64,000 bases of DNA from Aplysia californica (taxonomy: Eukaryota; Mollusca; Gastropoda; Aplysiida; Aplysiidae): positions 320,628 through 384,627 of the forward strand of contig NW_004797813.1 of NCBI RefSeq assembly GCF_000002075.1, read 5' to 3'. Each line of letters begins with the position of its first letter. Positions within the stretch are counted from its first letter, which is position 1. The notes beneath the pieces are model-generated. The model saw only the letters and a program-made list of their open reading frames with translations. It searched no databases and was not told the DNA's origin. The position numbers and the translations under genes were made by a program. Positions 1-27,499 of the stretch are shown here, piece after piece.

Positions 1-51
<51 letters not shown>
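1..51. repeat. (AC)n microsatellite
   Basis: Perfect AC dinucleotide run at the left window edge. It probably continues outside the window. Confidence 0.97.
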
Positions 52-54
<3 letters not shown>

Positions 55-1189
55 CCCACGTCCTGTATCAACATTTTAACCCCACGCTATGAAATCCGTC
101 CACATACACAATAAGGTCAGTAGTCACTCAAAGGCGAAGAAAGGGGCTAAAGTCGTTCTCATGGTTTGTCGATACTGGTCGCGCGAGATATGCTGCAATC
201 GATGAGATCAGAATATTTACTCAACAGATACCATACCCACCCAAGCAAGACCCTTGACGAAATGCTATCTCTGTTGAAGGACAATTCAACTTCGCCCAGA
301 CTCCAAAGTTGGTGACATGCTGCCGTACTGAAGATACCATTGACCTTTGCACTGTCACACCCGGTCCTCGTGCCAGGTCGACCGCGCCTGCCTGCAAACC
401 CCCCCCCCCAAAAAAAAAAAACCCCTCGTTACCGTATTAAAAATTTACCACAGCACCTTCTGCATATTCGTCCGTCTGTAAACTTCATGCATCAAATAAA
501 ATCAGGATGAAGCACCATCTTCACTAATATTAGCAAGAAATTATCTTTTATCCCAACCCCCCTCCTTTTTTCTAAATTTTTTTTTTTTTTAGCTTTCTCT
601 ATTATTATTATCGACACTTTTCAAACACAGATCGCGTAGCAGAATTATATTCCTTGGCGTCATGCAGTCGGGGCCATACACAGAGGAACCCCGTTGTACC
701 GCCAGCCCCGCTATTCCGCTAGTCCCAGAGGTGGCAATATAACGAGGTTTGACTGTAATTTCTCAGGGTCCCCTTGACTCTTTCAATTCATCTTTTGCAC
801 GGCCTTCCTCTTCCTTTATAGCCTGAGTAGCCTACTTGGTGTTATAGGCTCTTGGGGCTGGCTGGCTGGGGGACTTTTGTAACAACAGGCGGCCAAACCA
901 TTTTTATTGTCTATTTTATTTTATGAAATGCAGACAGGACTCCGTGCAAATAGTTGTTTTTACTTCTTCATTTCTCTGCCTGTCTCTTCTTAATATACTG
1001 TCAAGGGTTTAAACCTTTATTCTTCTCGCATGCAGTGATTTTTCCTTTCATGGGTTTTACCAGAGAATTTTACAATTTTACATACTCTCTAGTTTTACTT
1101 AATTTCCAGGTCTGGCACTGGTGGCATATATATAATATTATTATGTTGGTTTAAATTTGAAGTGATAAGTTAATTTTGTGTCCAAGAAG
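52..1189. other. Intergenic DNA with one transposon end
   Basis: No gene is seen. At about 735-757 the sequence reads AACGAGGTTTGACTG followed by TA, the right end of a CAG...CTG/TA type element. No matching left end was found, so it is a solo or truncated copy. The rest has poly-C/poly-A and poly-T runs and no convincing reading frame. Confidence 0.5.
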
Positions 1190-1965
1190 ATGTTTGGTTG
1201 AGATTGAATGGGTGCGAGCTGATGGTTGACGCTGTTGGCTTTTTGAGCTCGTGTTTCCCCTATGTTTCTCGGTCTACTCTATGGACCCATTTTCAGAAGA
1301 AACAAAATGTTGCTAAAACTGAGTAAGACATTGACTTGTTTACTTAATACTATTGACATGGATGTTCAGGGGACTGTGGTTCCCGCTAACTTTCATAACT
1401 TCTGTTTTTGAGGTGCTTATTCTCAAGTCAAATTTCTCGCAGCTGTTGTTCATTTCGGTGGTGTGATTTAGAGGCTTTGTTGGTTTAGATGAATACGACA
1501 TTGGTTGTCTGCAAACAGAAGTTCATTTAGGCATTCTGGGCTTTGGTTTGCGTCTTGCGTTATATCCATAAATATTATAAAGAGGAGGGGAGATTTATAA
1601 AAGCATCCCTGTCGAACTCCAGATCATCCTCCTGTTAATAGAGCTTTAACGTTGTCTAACAGTTGTCCTCTGACGCCCTACACTTCAATTGTCTTTCATA
1701 GTTTGACACTTCCTCTGTCGAAAGCCTTCTCCTGATCTATGAAAACAATGCTGGATTCCCTATTTTCCGATGGATTTCTCGCATAGCTGTCACTACTGTC
1801 AGTCATAATGCAAATGCAGCATCCGCGCATCCTCCTCCTTTGTGGAACCCGATCTGGGCTTTGCTAAAGTTTCCCTCCACAATAGGTCTTATCCCTTGTT
1901 TTATTATTTTCACGAATGCTTTCCCTGTGCGGCTTAACACAGAGATTAGAGATGCCTCTGTACAT
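1190..1965 (-). mobile_element. LINE reverse-transcriptase relic (non-LTR retrotransposon)
   Basis: The minus strand encodes, in order, recognisable reverse-transcriptase blocks: GKAFVKII...RPIVEGNFSKAQIGFHKGGGC (fingers), FIDQEKAFDRG (first catalytic Asp, the usual F/Y-x-D-x-x-KAFD block), GVRQGC...SPLLFIIFMD and LLFADNQC (the FADD block with its second Asp changed to Asn), then a thumb-like stretch with SKTEVMKVSG. The blocks lie in more than one frame with stops, and the 5' part and endonuclease domain are missing, so it is dead. The exact LINE clade cannot be told by eye. It could be the same family as the fragment at 55700-56166, which covers the part of the protein just beyond this one. 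Confidence 0.8.
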
Positions 1966-2812
1966 TGTGTAGTCGCATTTCATTTATTAATATTATCATT
2001 ATTATTATCATTACTATTATTTCGAGATGTCATAATTATATTCTCCATCCTTAGTATGTTTTCTGTCCAGCTCGATTTTGTACCCATGTGCCTTCGGGTG
2101 GGGGGGACTCTTTATAAAAAGGGAACCCATAATATTTACACGACAGCCCACCTTAAAAAAGACACGGTACTTTATCTGTTTGTTATTTGCTTCTCAAAGG
2201 AGAAAGAAAAACGGAACAGCAGTCTTTTTCATGTACAGACACCCCTTGTCAACTACTTTACGTTTCTGTTAGTCTGTAATGCAGTAATAGATACCAGAAA
2301 GCGTTTTCCTCATGTGGCCCAACTTGGCACACCATCAAAAAAATAACAAGAAGAAATCATTCAAAGAGAAAAGAAAATCCTGACTCACTTGAGTATAAAC
2401 TTCCAGCTTTCTATACATATGGTCACTTTTAAGCACAAAGGGGCTATCCCGAAAAATGCTGTTTGAAAAAAATAGAAGGGAAAATGTTTGCCCCTCATTC
2501 AGTTTCTTTAAAAGACAAGGATAGTTTTCTCAATAACCAAACAAATATATACACACCAACGAAACCAAACTTCTATAGGAAGGGCAATGCCCACTTTTGG
2601 TGTAGGTCAAGATTTCTGGAACCCCCAGAAATCTTAGTTATCCCGCTTTTTCTTAAAAGTAAAGTGACCATATATTATATCATGATAATGAACAACTGAG
2701 GGTGCCCAATAGCTTTCAGCCCGATAGACAAAGACCTTCACACTGCCCAAGGAATATATAACAAAAACATTTTTAAAAACAACCAACCCCCCCCCCCCCC
2801 CGAAAAACAATT
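1966..2812. other. Intergenic DNA
   Basis: AT-rich, with a 14-base poly-C run near 2786-2800. The 168-codon plus-strand frame beginning at 1840 is mostly the complement of the LINE relic and looks like chance. No gene or clear repeat end was seen. Confidence 0.4.
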
Positions 2813-3330
2813 TGGGGGCTCTCAAGGCCTAGAGGTTAAGATGTTTGCCTCTCTTTCAAAGGTCCAGGGTTCGCATCCTGGTAGCGACGGAAACATTTTC
2901 TTCTCTAAAATTGTCTCCTCTCACCTCCTTTCCTGCTCTCTAGAAATGTTCTGATATCAGCTTTCGTCCACTTTCTGCCCCCACCCCCTCACCTCCTTTG
3001 CCCTCTCCTCTGGGCTCCTGACTCTTTTTGCAGCCTTTCTACCGCTACTCCTTAGCTCCTTCTTACTGCTGTCTTTCAGCCACACCCCTGATCTTCTGGT
3101 AGGAAAGATCTACATCTAGTCTTCTCGTACAAGGGAGAAAAATCTTGGAAGTCCTGAGTGCAAATTGTGCACGTTAAAGATCCCTTGGTGGTCTAAAATC
3201 GATAAGAGCAGGCTTCGGCCGCCACCTGAGCAAAATTCAAATTTCCTATCAACTGAAAACGTTGAATGAGTCCGGCACCCTCATTTGACCTTATGCAGTT
3301 GTGAGTGCCGTAAAACACTTGTTGATTTAC
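2813..3330 (+). mobile_element. Long tRNA-derived SINE (type S2)
   Basis: The head resembles a tRNA: an A-box-like region (AGGCCTAGAGGTTAAG) and a B box (GGGTTCGCATCC) about 45 bases later. A pyrimidine-rich body of about 400 bases follows, then the tail CATTTGACCTTATGCAG...GTAAAACACTT. Two further copies at 18226 and 16381 align over the head and body. The 3' end runs into AC/A-rich sequence. Confidence 0.85.
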
Positions 3331-6300
3331 CCAAAAAAACTACAACCAAAAAAACAAAAAACAAACCAAACAATTTGATAAACTGCAAAATAAAATGAAA
3401 TTCCACAGGTTGTTCAAGTCAATTTCCAGTCCTTTACGTTTAATAAATAACTGTACATGTACAAGGTTTCACTTCGATATAGCATGATAGGTGATAGGAA
3501 ACAAGGAATTTTATAGTACGGTCAAAATAAATATCGAAAAATAAGTGCTACTCCCATGAATATTTACAAATTCTCTTCAAATGTTTGGATCAACGGAAAT
3601 ATAAATGAACATCCCAATCATTTTCACAATTCTTTTTTGATAGAGCGCTCGTTCTATGGTGTTATTGCTGCTTTACATCAAATTCACATGAGAAAAATCG
3701 CAAAAGCCACATCATATGCACCAAGTTTCAACAGTCAACATTCATCATAAACATCTGTACACTTCTTAGGACAGAACATACAGTACAATATGAAATTTGG
3801 TGAATAGTATGAAGAAATATTTTAAATTTTAACAAAAAAAAACTGACAGCAGGCAGTCTGAAAATCATTCTGGAAAAAGAAAAAATTAAGCAGGAATATC
3901 GTCGCCATTGTGGTAAGATCAGATAAGTGACATAGAGTAAATTTCGCAGGAGAAAGAAAAACTGATTTATTAAAAGGATGGCTTAGAGTTTTATCTGATT
4001 TATCATACTATTACTAAAAAATTCCACTTTTGGTTGTTTATTTAAATATTAAATTTTAATTCACATATATGAAACATGCTTAGTAGAATGCCTTTCGTCA
4101 AAAAAACAAAAACAAAACAAAAAACAAAAACCAACAATTTGGCAGTTAACTGAGCTTATCGCGATGGTGACAATATGCTGATTTGATTTTATCTTTCCAA
4201 ATAAAACCTTTTATAACAAAAGCATGTATACTCTCACAGCCCATTCGATAAAAACAGCTTTTGAACAGTTTTTTTCTGTTCAGCTAAAAGAAACTGCAAA
4301 ATGAGTAAAATAAGGATGTCTTTTTTAAAATATAAAAAGATTATGATCATCAGCAATTCTGATAAAAGAACAAAAAAGGTTTAATAATGAGTTTAAAGTA
4401 AACGCCACAGCTTGAATATGAGCATATTCCCCTTATCCATAACTTTAAAAATAGGAATGGGGGAAAGCTCATCATGCAAATTGCTTACCTTCGTGAACAT
4501 TGTTTGTGAAAGTCCACTGATGAAAAGAAAGAAAAAGGGTGATCCATCAGTTGCTATCACATGTACTTCAAAATAAGCATATAAGACTATTAAAGTTTAT
4601 TCAATTATTGAGAAGTTGCTTTGGCAGGACCATCTCTCAAAATACTGTTTTAAAAAAGTCATCCCATCTGAATTTCAGGCTTCTTTTCCAAGCCCATCAT
4701 CAAGTGTCTAGACTTCAATCTGAAAACAGTGGTCATTATAACGATAGAGATCACAATAAGCTGCTCTCTTCTCTTAAGCACTTTATGTTTTGAATACGAG
4801 TACTTACACTACTCCATGGAGAAATAGAAATATTACTCTCAGCTCCAAGATCAGACTTAGTTGCTCATTGTTTTTTCTTCTCTCTCTTTTTTTTCTTCAA
4901 ATGTTGGTATTTTTACATCCCCATATACAGAATGTGCTCATTGGACATATCGGAATTCTTTTTTATACATCTGTGAGTCATGGACCCCTACAGCACACAT
5001 ACAGAAGAGGATGAAAGCTATAAAGACAGAACATTTTCATAAACTCCAATCAACCTCATGGAAAGACCATACTACTACCAATGAAGAAGTGAAATACAGA
5101 ATGAGGTAGCCCATAGGAGATATATGAAGACCGACCTACCGACCGCAATAAAGCAATGCAAACTTGAGCTGTAAGGGAACATGACATTATACAGGATCAC
5201 AAGGGCTTGCTTAGACAAATCTCCCATACAAAGTGAGGAGAGACGGGTAAGCAACATTCCATAATGGACAGGCCTGAAGATGAGCAAGGGATTTAAAGAA
5301 AAATAGCACTGGGAGGGAGGGAGGGAGGTGGTTGCCAAGTTAGTTGTGGTACCCTTGTGCCCATGGCTATGGGAAAAGTGCAAAGTAGTTGTACTTTTAT
5401 AACTCAGATGGCTGGGAAACTTTTGTCACATGGAACGTGTGGGAAAACAGAAAGATTTCCTTTATTGAAAGAGGTAAAAGTAATTACCTCTATAAAAATG
5501 CCTGCAAGGTGGACAAGACCTTAAAAGACATCAACTTTAGGATCAATGAACAGATGGCAGAAGGCTACAGCTGAAGGAAGAGGGAAGTCAAGACCAGTTT
5601 CAAGATGAAGAAGAAAGGCACTGTAATAAACACAAATATACTGCAAAACCTGAAGACACAAGATGACACAACAGTGGGCAGAACATATCTGTCATTGTCC
5701 CCTTTGAATTTACAGAACCTCATACATGTACTTTCCTGGATGCATTGGTTTAACCAGCAACATGCACTATCATAGGCTTATAAAATGTGGCCAAACATGA
5801 CACAAACATTAGTCTACAGTGATGAAACAGTGTCTACTTTACACTTATCCTGGATTCAGTGCCACTATCCTTCCCCATTCCAAATAAGGCAAGTTCAAGG
5901 ATTATGAGTGAATATAAAACTCTCAGACAGTCACCAATGGTTTTGTAAGCGGGTGGGTTGCATAAATACTCATCACCAGTAAGACTTGATCTATATCAAA
6001 CAAAAAGCTGAGGTCTATATCTAATGGCCATACGAGAGATCTTCATTTTGACATTTTATTGCATGTACTGCATATTTAATTTGTTATTACAGTCCCCCCC
6101 CGGTAATGTAATGACTCCAATATGTTCCAATCAGTGTGAATATCACTCTATTTGTCACGAATACGGCCGAGATGCTGCTTTTCCTAAATACACAAATAAG
6201 TTTTTAAATCACTTGGACTACCACTCCCAAATCTGGAATTTCATTAACAGGATGCAGCTGTCCATAGCATGATGGACTAGAGCCTAGGAACCTGTCATAA

Positions 6301-7044
6301 TGAGTGTAAAGTCAAACACAAAGATATTGTTATGTTCCAGTCTCAGTTCACAAAGCATAATTAAGTGTGGGTGGTTGGCGGGTGCTCTGGTGTGGTTTGC
6401 TCCTTCTTTCCTATCAAACATCTATCGTCCTTATCTCCCCTCTTTCTATTTTGTGTTTGTTACTCCCTTGTAACGCCTCTAATCTTCGGCACTTATATGA
6501 CCTTATTGTGCTGCAATTGCCATAAAACACTTACTAAAACTAAAACATAGTTTAAGTAGAGTTATAATTTTCATTAACATCTTTTTCCGTTGGTTAAAGA
6601 AATCACCAGGACAAAAGAAATTCACCATTACAAATAAAAGATTCAATTCTTCTCTGATACAAAAACATACTAACCGACAGTATAGCACCAGTAAAATAAT
6701 TAACAAACATTAATCATAACACAAGCCAATCATAATTTTAAGTTGTGAGGAAAACCCCATAAATCAGTATTAAGCCGTACTAATTTCAAAATTTCTCCTC
6801 AAGCCAACTTTCTCGTAGAGATGTTTATGTTTACCCTCCCAGCACATATTTTAACTTTCAAATTTGAAATGTTACAGGAACTTGCTTCCCTGTGGGAATA
6901 TCATGTAAACATATTTATTTATACAATAAATCTGTCCTTTAAAAGTAGTCATATTTTACATAAAAGCTACAATAACAAAAAAAGCACCACCACTGACAAT
7001 AATTGGGAAATTTTAGATTTAAAATTGTCTATAATTGTGTTTTA
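3331..7044. other. AT-rich stretch, one short SINE, no gene seen
   Basis: Uniformly AT-rich, with many short A runs and no frame that looks coding. A stretch at about 3515-3530 (TATAGTACGGTCAAAA) resembles the end of the element at 18972 and may be a solo end. On the minus strand this lies downstream of the RIT gene and of the unrecognised exons, so part may be untranslated 3' sequence. That is inference only. Confidence 0.35.
6367..6548 (+). mobile_element. Short SINE (type S1)
   Basis: Starts GGGTGGTTGGCGGGTGCTC and ends ...CACTTACTAAAACTAAAAC, matching four other copies in the window (31300, 38234, 47638, 47884). This copy has lost part of the CATATGACCTTATGCAG tail. Possible short target duplication TTAAG on both sides. 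Confidence 0.85.
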
Positions 7045-7243
7045 TATCCCCATCGACACAATTTACATAATTTAAGAGGCAGGCTGCTTCAATCTTGCCT
7101 GTCAGGGTCAACTCACACTGAGATGGATACAACGTCCAAGCAGAAAGACGGAGATACTTCATAATTGTTCCCACATGTGAGTCGACCTCAGGTTTTTTGC
7201 TTGTGATGGCCAAGTGCCTAACTGCTGCACTACACATGCTGGT
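7045..7243 (-). mobile_element. tRNA-derived SINE (type S3), reverse copy
   Basis: The complement reads GTGTAGTGCAGCAGTTAGGC near the head and ends CTTAAATTATGTAAATTGTG followed by TCGATGG. This matches the plus-strand copy at 19806-20010, which ends CCTAAATGATCTAAATTGTG. The internal promoter boxes are partly degraded. Confidence 0.7.
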
Positions 7244-7818
7244 AATTCTATACCAAAATCTTTTACCCTATGCGTACGCCCTGGGGTCATTTTGTACCCC
7301 AGGGGTTGTATTCTTCACATTTTAGAATGCTTCTAGAACGAATATCGCTCTGAAACATTCAGTATTTCTCAAAAAATCCTTTTGACAGACTGCTATGCCA
7401 AGCTTACGGAACGGATTAACGAGTAAATTTCCTCTTTGGAAAGTGGTGGCACAGAGTTCCCCACGTCATATGGATGATAGTAAAACATGACCTACGGATA
7501 GGGTTAAATAGCGTATGAAAGCTACAACAAACTCCTCTTTTCAACAGTTATGGGAATTATGCGACTACAAGAGCTTAAAATCATAAGTTAATGAATACGT
7601 TGTAGTGAAGCTTTTATCTTGAAATTCCCCACAAATTTTACAATAACTTACTTTCCAGCAAAATATTTTTTTTTTCCAAAAATTCCACTCTGAAAACTGT
7701 GAATATAAAAATAGCACAAAGTCAAAAAGGGCACCTCATAAACCTCTTCAACAGCCATCTCAGTGTTTCCAAAAAGTACAATTTGTTACATTGTTACACA
7801 ACTTCACCTATACTATAG

Positions 7819-9379
7819 AAGCATTGTGTTTGATTCGGGCAGAGTCCAGCAATTCTTTGTGCTGTTGGAAAAGAAACTGTGATTTTCCCCCGACTCCACC
7901 ATCTTGCACCGAGAGAAGAAAAACCTACATGGGGTAAAACTTGAGATGGACTAGCATTCTGTCCAACAGATGGTTCAGCACTGTTTATTTCACTTCATGA
8001 CATGAAAACTACTTGACTTCCGTTCAAAGCACTTAAAGCTTACCAAGAATTATAAGTATAAAAATCTTTCAAGCCTGCATTATCATATAACAAAAAGATA
8101 CTGACTGAAAACAAACAAAAATGCCCGACTGATCATCCAAATCAAAGACAGACTACTTCCTTGATTTTGATAATAAGGAGCAATGATGATGGACTGAAAA
8201 AAAGCTGAAGTTAATAAAAAATCTTTTCCTTCCACTTCTCCCAAGATGAAAATGACAATATAATGTCAAATCAGCAAAAGGCACAAGTAAAATGATATCT
8301 TCATTCATTAAATCACAAACAAAAATTGTGAAATAACGTGACAAGTGGACATCACAGGGACAGAAATGACAGGGTGTGCAATAGCTCTGAGATCCACCTT
8401 AAGAAAATAATATGAAATAAGCTTTCAAACATCAAATATCAGTATGATGAAATGAAAAACATTTGACTGATCAAGCATTACAAAGCAAAATCTTCCAGTG
8501 CCGTAAGAACGGGCATTGAACATAATGTAAGGCAATCCTGAAGTAAATAGTAATAGACTAAATAGATTTTACTTTGTCAATTAAAAGAAAAATGTGCATT
8601 TTACCTTTGTCTATTAAAAGAAAAATGTGTTCACAAAAATGAAAGGTGTAATCATCACTCACACAGCCATGCACTGGTTTATGGCACTAGGGTAGGTTTA
8701 CATGTATATATGACAATGAAAAGTTAAACAACCTTTTTCACTCAGAAAGTGACTCACATGAAGACAAATTCAATTTATAATACAAGCACAACCTAATGAG
8801 AGATATAAATCTTCATATATAGCACAGATATATGAAACAAAAATCTGGGAGAATGAAAAGGAAGAAAACATTTGTATGTGAACACAGGAACACAAACATA
8901 CACAAAATGGTTTTTAAAAATCCTTAGCCTGTCACAGGTACGCCCAGCTGTTGGGCAAGAACAATCAGTGCCGCTACACTCTTCAGGAAGATTCTTCCCC
9001 ACAACACTTTGCCAAGAAACAAAATAGACGGAACAAGAGAGGGGAAAATGGGTAAAAAATGGACAAGGAACAACATGAGGCATAGGTAGAACATCTTTGT
9101 ACCAGCCGAACTGGCCAAGACAGTAATAGGAAAAATGTTCTGCCCCCTCGCTACACATGTAGACACATATTACATGCATGCACTCAAACATACACACAAG
9201 CACAAGCACTCACAAGAGTCTCACCTGAAAAATAATTCTCAGGGTTAAAATCTCTTGTCGTCTTCCATGAAATAAAAGCTCTTGAATACGAACGTAAAAA
9301 ACCCCATCACCCAAACTGTTGCTCAATTCGACATCAAAATCCATCTCCCAAGCAGCTCTCTTACTTGTACAGCTCAGTA
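7819..9379 (-). CDS. Unrecognised gene, candidate exons only
   Basis: One exon is convincing. At 9225-9379 the minus strand has an acceptor with a good pyrimidine tract (TTTTCCTTATGTCAG), then 51 codons including AAWEMDFDVELSNSLGDG and VFYVRIQELLFHGRRQE, ending CAG before the donor GTGAGA. It is richer in GC and CpG than its surroundings. Further down the same strand, 8936-9150 is a GC-rich block with an open frame rich in hydrophobic residues (FYLCLMLFLVHFLPIF) that ends AQQLGVPVTG and a stop. At 7819-7925 a block ends QHKELLDSARIKHNASIV and a stop. The phases between these blocks could not be reconciled, and no first exon was found between 9380 and 11430. I do not recognise the protein; a membrane protein is possible if the hydrophobic block is real. 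The 9225-9379 exon is likely real, the gene model is not established. Confidence 0.35.
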
Positions 9380-11430
9380 CTGACATAAGGAAAATGTACA
9401 AGAAACCTCAGATAATCTGATATGTTACTGACACACTTTTCTTGGGATAAATAAGCATAAAAACATTACATTTATTTTTAACATAATTCAATTTAAATCT
9501 TTTAAGTACTGTGGGTAGTAATGTACTTCGACAAAAATAATTGAAACAAAGTATGTATTGTCCATTCTTTACCACAAAGTACACTTTAAACAAAAAAAAG
9601 GCTCTCAAACAACCTATGGATAGTACAAACTAATTTCTCTAAGACCTGTAATAATAATTACAGGCCCTCTATATCAAAGTTTTAAGGATGAAACACAAGC
9701 CCATTTCAGAATAGAACCCCACAACAGTACAGACCACAAGAACAATGTTTCAAACCACCTTGGAGACACTTTCTTATTTTTTTGTAATTTACGCTGAATA
9801 CAGAGAGTGATGTAATTCTCAGAGTTGGGGTAGTAAAGGCTAAAATGTAGCCTGAGTAGAGTAGGAGTTTGCAATCAACTTTATGTCACTTAGATATAGC
9901 AAAAGTAACTTTTCAAAACTGTTAGTGGAGTAAAAGAAAAACAGAAGAAACACAAGCTGAATACTCTGTGATGGTCTAGCAACAATGAAATTATAAATTT
10001 CACAGGGGAAAATAAAACAAAGTAACTGAAGAAAATCCTAACTGTTATGTTACTTGAAACGAATACAGAAAACACAATTACAATTGTATTCAATGAATCA
10101 CAACAATAATGCTGTTGAAAGCAAGACACTGTTCTATCTGCAGCCAATAGAAAGTGATAAAAATATATAATAATATACTTTGTCATCATAAGGTGTTGTG
10201 CCAATGGAAATGACTGTAGAAAATGTTTCACATATCAGAGAAAGAGGAAAGATATTCTCGTAAGAATGTCAGATGCACAAGTGACAGTGGTAAAAGCAAG
10301 CAAGATCACTTGTTGTAATAGTACAAGTAGTAATCTTTTCTATGGAGAGAGAAGAGGGAAGCTTTTTCAGATTGCTATCAGCATGCTGCATTTTAAAAAA
10401 AACATACAATCTCGTCAACACCCCACCACGTGTGTTATGAGTGTTAAGTTTTATATCATCTGACAGGACAGGCCCCCAAAATATTCAAAGCTTGTCCCCC
10501 CAATATTGCCATCCACATCAGTTCTACAATCTTTCTATTAAGGCACTACCTAAATATTCTAAATAATCAACATCTGTGATTCATAATTTTCTGTTCTTTG
10601 CCCTTAGGTCCACAGAGAAAGTCAAACCTCCCTATTTACTGATCATAACTTTTTATCTGTTCTTCAGTCTCCATCACCTTCTTCCTACATGAACACCACA
10701 CAGCATGGTTGTCATGCTAAGTAAGCAGGGCAATTGCATTATATGATTATAAACAGTGGAATAATCTGCTATAAGGTATTAACTGTAGAAATGCTTGTGA
10801 ACTGGGAAAAAGGATCTAATAAATCTTTCCATCATGACACAATGTAGCATCCATTCTTGAAAACTATCTTTAAAAAATGAAGGACCGACTATAAATGTTT
10901 ATAAAACTATATAGGCAACATTCTATTGGTCAACACACAATTAAATTTGATATGTAAATAAAATCAATATAAAAACATCAAGCTCATTTTCCCTATTTTG
11001 TCTCAAAACATACCAAGACGAATAAAACTAAGAATGTTATTCCTTCCATAAAAAATAATTAGCAGGAGACTTTTTAGAAAGAGTGCCATCTAGTGACAAA
11101 TAGACTACGTTAAATCTTATATACACACAATACAAGCTTTGTCTTAGAGACATTATTCAGAGAATTTAATCTCCGCACTTTTCCTAAGCAACATAATAAC
11201 CAATTATTAGAATCTCAGCTCCTACAACAGCTTACACTATCACTTAGGTCATGCGTCAACATGAGCAACAGTTACAAAATTCACAATTTTCAGGACAATA
11301 AAAAAAGACAGAGTATGGGGAACACCAAATATCCCATTTAAATAGAATTTCGATCATTTGTATAAAACTGTCTTGAAGTACAAGAAGAGTTGTCTCAATA
11401 AAGTAAAATAGCAGATATCCTCAAAATGCA
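9380..11430. other. AT-rich stretch between candidate exon and RIT stop codon
   Basis: No coding frame or clear transposon end is seen. On the minus strand it directly follows the RIT stop codon, so at least the part next to 11430 should be RIT 3' UTR. The 5' exon of the unrecognised downstream gene would also have to lie here if that gene is real. Confidence 0.35.
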
Positions 11431-25830
<14,400 letters not shown>

Positions 25831-26351
25831 AACTGGATACAGAAAAATTCAATGCTGTAACACATTCATGGCATTGGTGTATGATTAAGTCAAAAAGGGT
25901 CAAGTTGATATTTCCCTAAAAGTGAAACAAGGAAACATCGTAAACAGCCTACAATCAGAATTCCGGCTCACTTCTAATTTTAGACATATTTACTACACAC
26001 GTCGAACTGAGCTATCTCATTGGATGATGGTCATATGCTATTAATAAATCATGTTGTCATTCGTTGTTTCAGGGGATGCACAGAAAAGATCAGGGGAAAC
26101 CAGTTCAGGCTTGCTTGCAGGCAGATGCAATGGGATTCAATGGGCGACAGCTGTACCTCTTCAGATAGATCTACTGATATGACATACAATGACAATACAC
26201 TTGGCTTGGCAATATCTTTAATCTCATGAGGGCTTCTCGCAAGGGCACGAAAAGAATTCTCTTGCAATCAGTGTCAAATAATTTCTCATCATTTCCCACA
26301 GGGACAATAAAGTATAATCTTACGCAGCGATAATCTTATTATCTTAATCCA

Positions 26352-26416
26352 ACCCCCCCCCCCCCCCCCCCGAGAAAAAAAAAAAAAGAGAGAAAAAAAA
26401 AGAGAGAGAGAGAGAA

Positions 26417-26467
<51 letters not shown>

Positions 26468-26498
26468 GAGAGATCGAGAGATCGAGAGATCGAGAGCG
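26352..26498. repeat. Poly-C, (GA)n and (GATCGAGA)n tract
   Basis: A run of C is followed by A-rich then pure GA repeats and four GATCGAGA units before a GTGTGT stretch. Located 520 bp upstream of the RIT start codon. Confidence 0.95.
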
Positions 26499-26880
26499 TG
26501 TGTGTTTGTATGTGCATGTGTGTGCTTAATTGTTTGTTAGCAGGTGTATATGTATGTGCAGTATGTAGGACCGAAGTTGCTCATTTTTCGAAATTAGCGA
26601 ACCTAATGGAAACTTTAATGTTCACAATATTTGTTCATTTACCATTAAACTTTGTTAGAGATGTTATCTAAACCTCATTACAAAGATACTATAGAGTGTA
26701 CATCACTTTTTAGAATGCAAGCCTAGGCTAGGCTCTTTTTCTGAAATACTGCTGTATTGGCTGGGACTGGGGTTATAATAGGGAGTGCACAAAAAGACAC
26801 TCCCCCCCCCCTAAAAAAAGTGGCTGGGGCTGGACGGACTAATTACCTACCCAAATTCCCAAGAGCGTTAAATACATCTC

Positions 26881-26891
26881 CGCCCCCCCCC

Positions 26892-26971
<80 letters not shown>

Positions 26972-26974
26972 CCT
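26881..26974. repeat. Poly-C and (CT)n microsatellite
   Basis: C-run, then an almost pure CT array of about 80 bases, 525 bp upstream of the GKAP1 start codon. Confidence 0.97.
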
Positions 26975-27499
26975 CTTAATTGTTATTCCACCTCTAGATC
27001 TACGTGAACACCGTTTCTTTGGTTCTTTTTCTTTCAGTTTGTTCCCATCTGTCATTTTATTTTCACTCTCACCACCGAGAAGGCCACACCACCCACCCAT
27101 TCGAAGAAAAAAAAAATGACCTCACTACAGAAGGCGAAGCAGAACGCTCTGACGCACTTAAGTACCGGTATTACTCGATTTAAGTTATAATAAATAGGCC
27201 TAGATCTAGTCCCAATATTTTTATTATTGTATTGACCTTCCCAAATTTCCAAGTAAGTTACAGGGTAGCCTATACATCTCTCAATCTTTCTGTCTCTCTC
27301 TTCTCACTCTCTCTATCTCTCTCTTTCTCTCTCTTTTCTCTTACACCCCACCCCCCTCTCCCCCTGCCAACGCGACCATTCCATCCAATGCAAGCACTGT
27401 GAAAATGGGAAGTAATTGTAGGCTTATTGCCCCAGTTGTCTTTCCTTCACTAGAGTTTTTTCCCAGTAACCTCCCATTTCCGCAAATTTCAACTTCAAC

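Larger units (their letters stand above)
25831..27499. promoter_or_regulatory. Divergent upstream region between RIT and GKAP1
   Basis: The two start codons face away from each other across 1,669 bases, so both promoters should lie here, together with a likely noncoding first exon of RIT. It holds a C-run followed by (GA)n and four GATCGAGA units (26352-26498), a second C-run and (CT)n (26881-26974), and CT-rich DNA at 27280-27360. GA/CT tracts at promoters can bind GAGA-type factors, but that role is only inferred. No TATA box was assigned. Confidence 0.5.

Noticed and set aside
1840-2346. 168-codon plus-strand frame as a gene
   Set aside because: Its first part is the complement of the LINE reverse-transcriptase relic and the rest lacks any motif or splice context.
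8793-9209. 138-codon minus frame (GWYKDVLPMPHVVPCPFF) as the continuation of the 9225-9379 exon
   Set aside because: Its phase fits only with a non-preferred donor or acceptor, and it competes with the hydrophobic frame in the same block; kept only as part of a low-confidence gene region.
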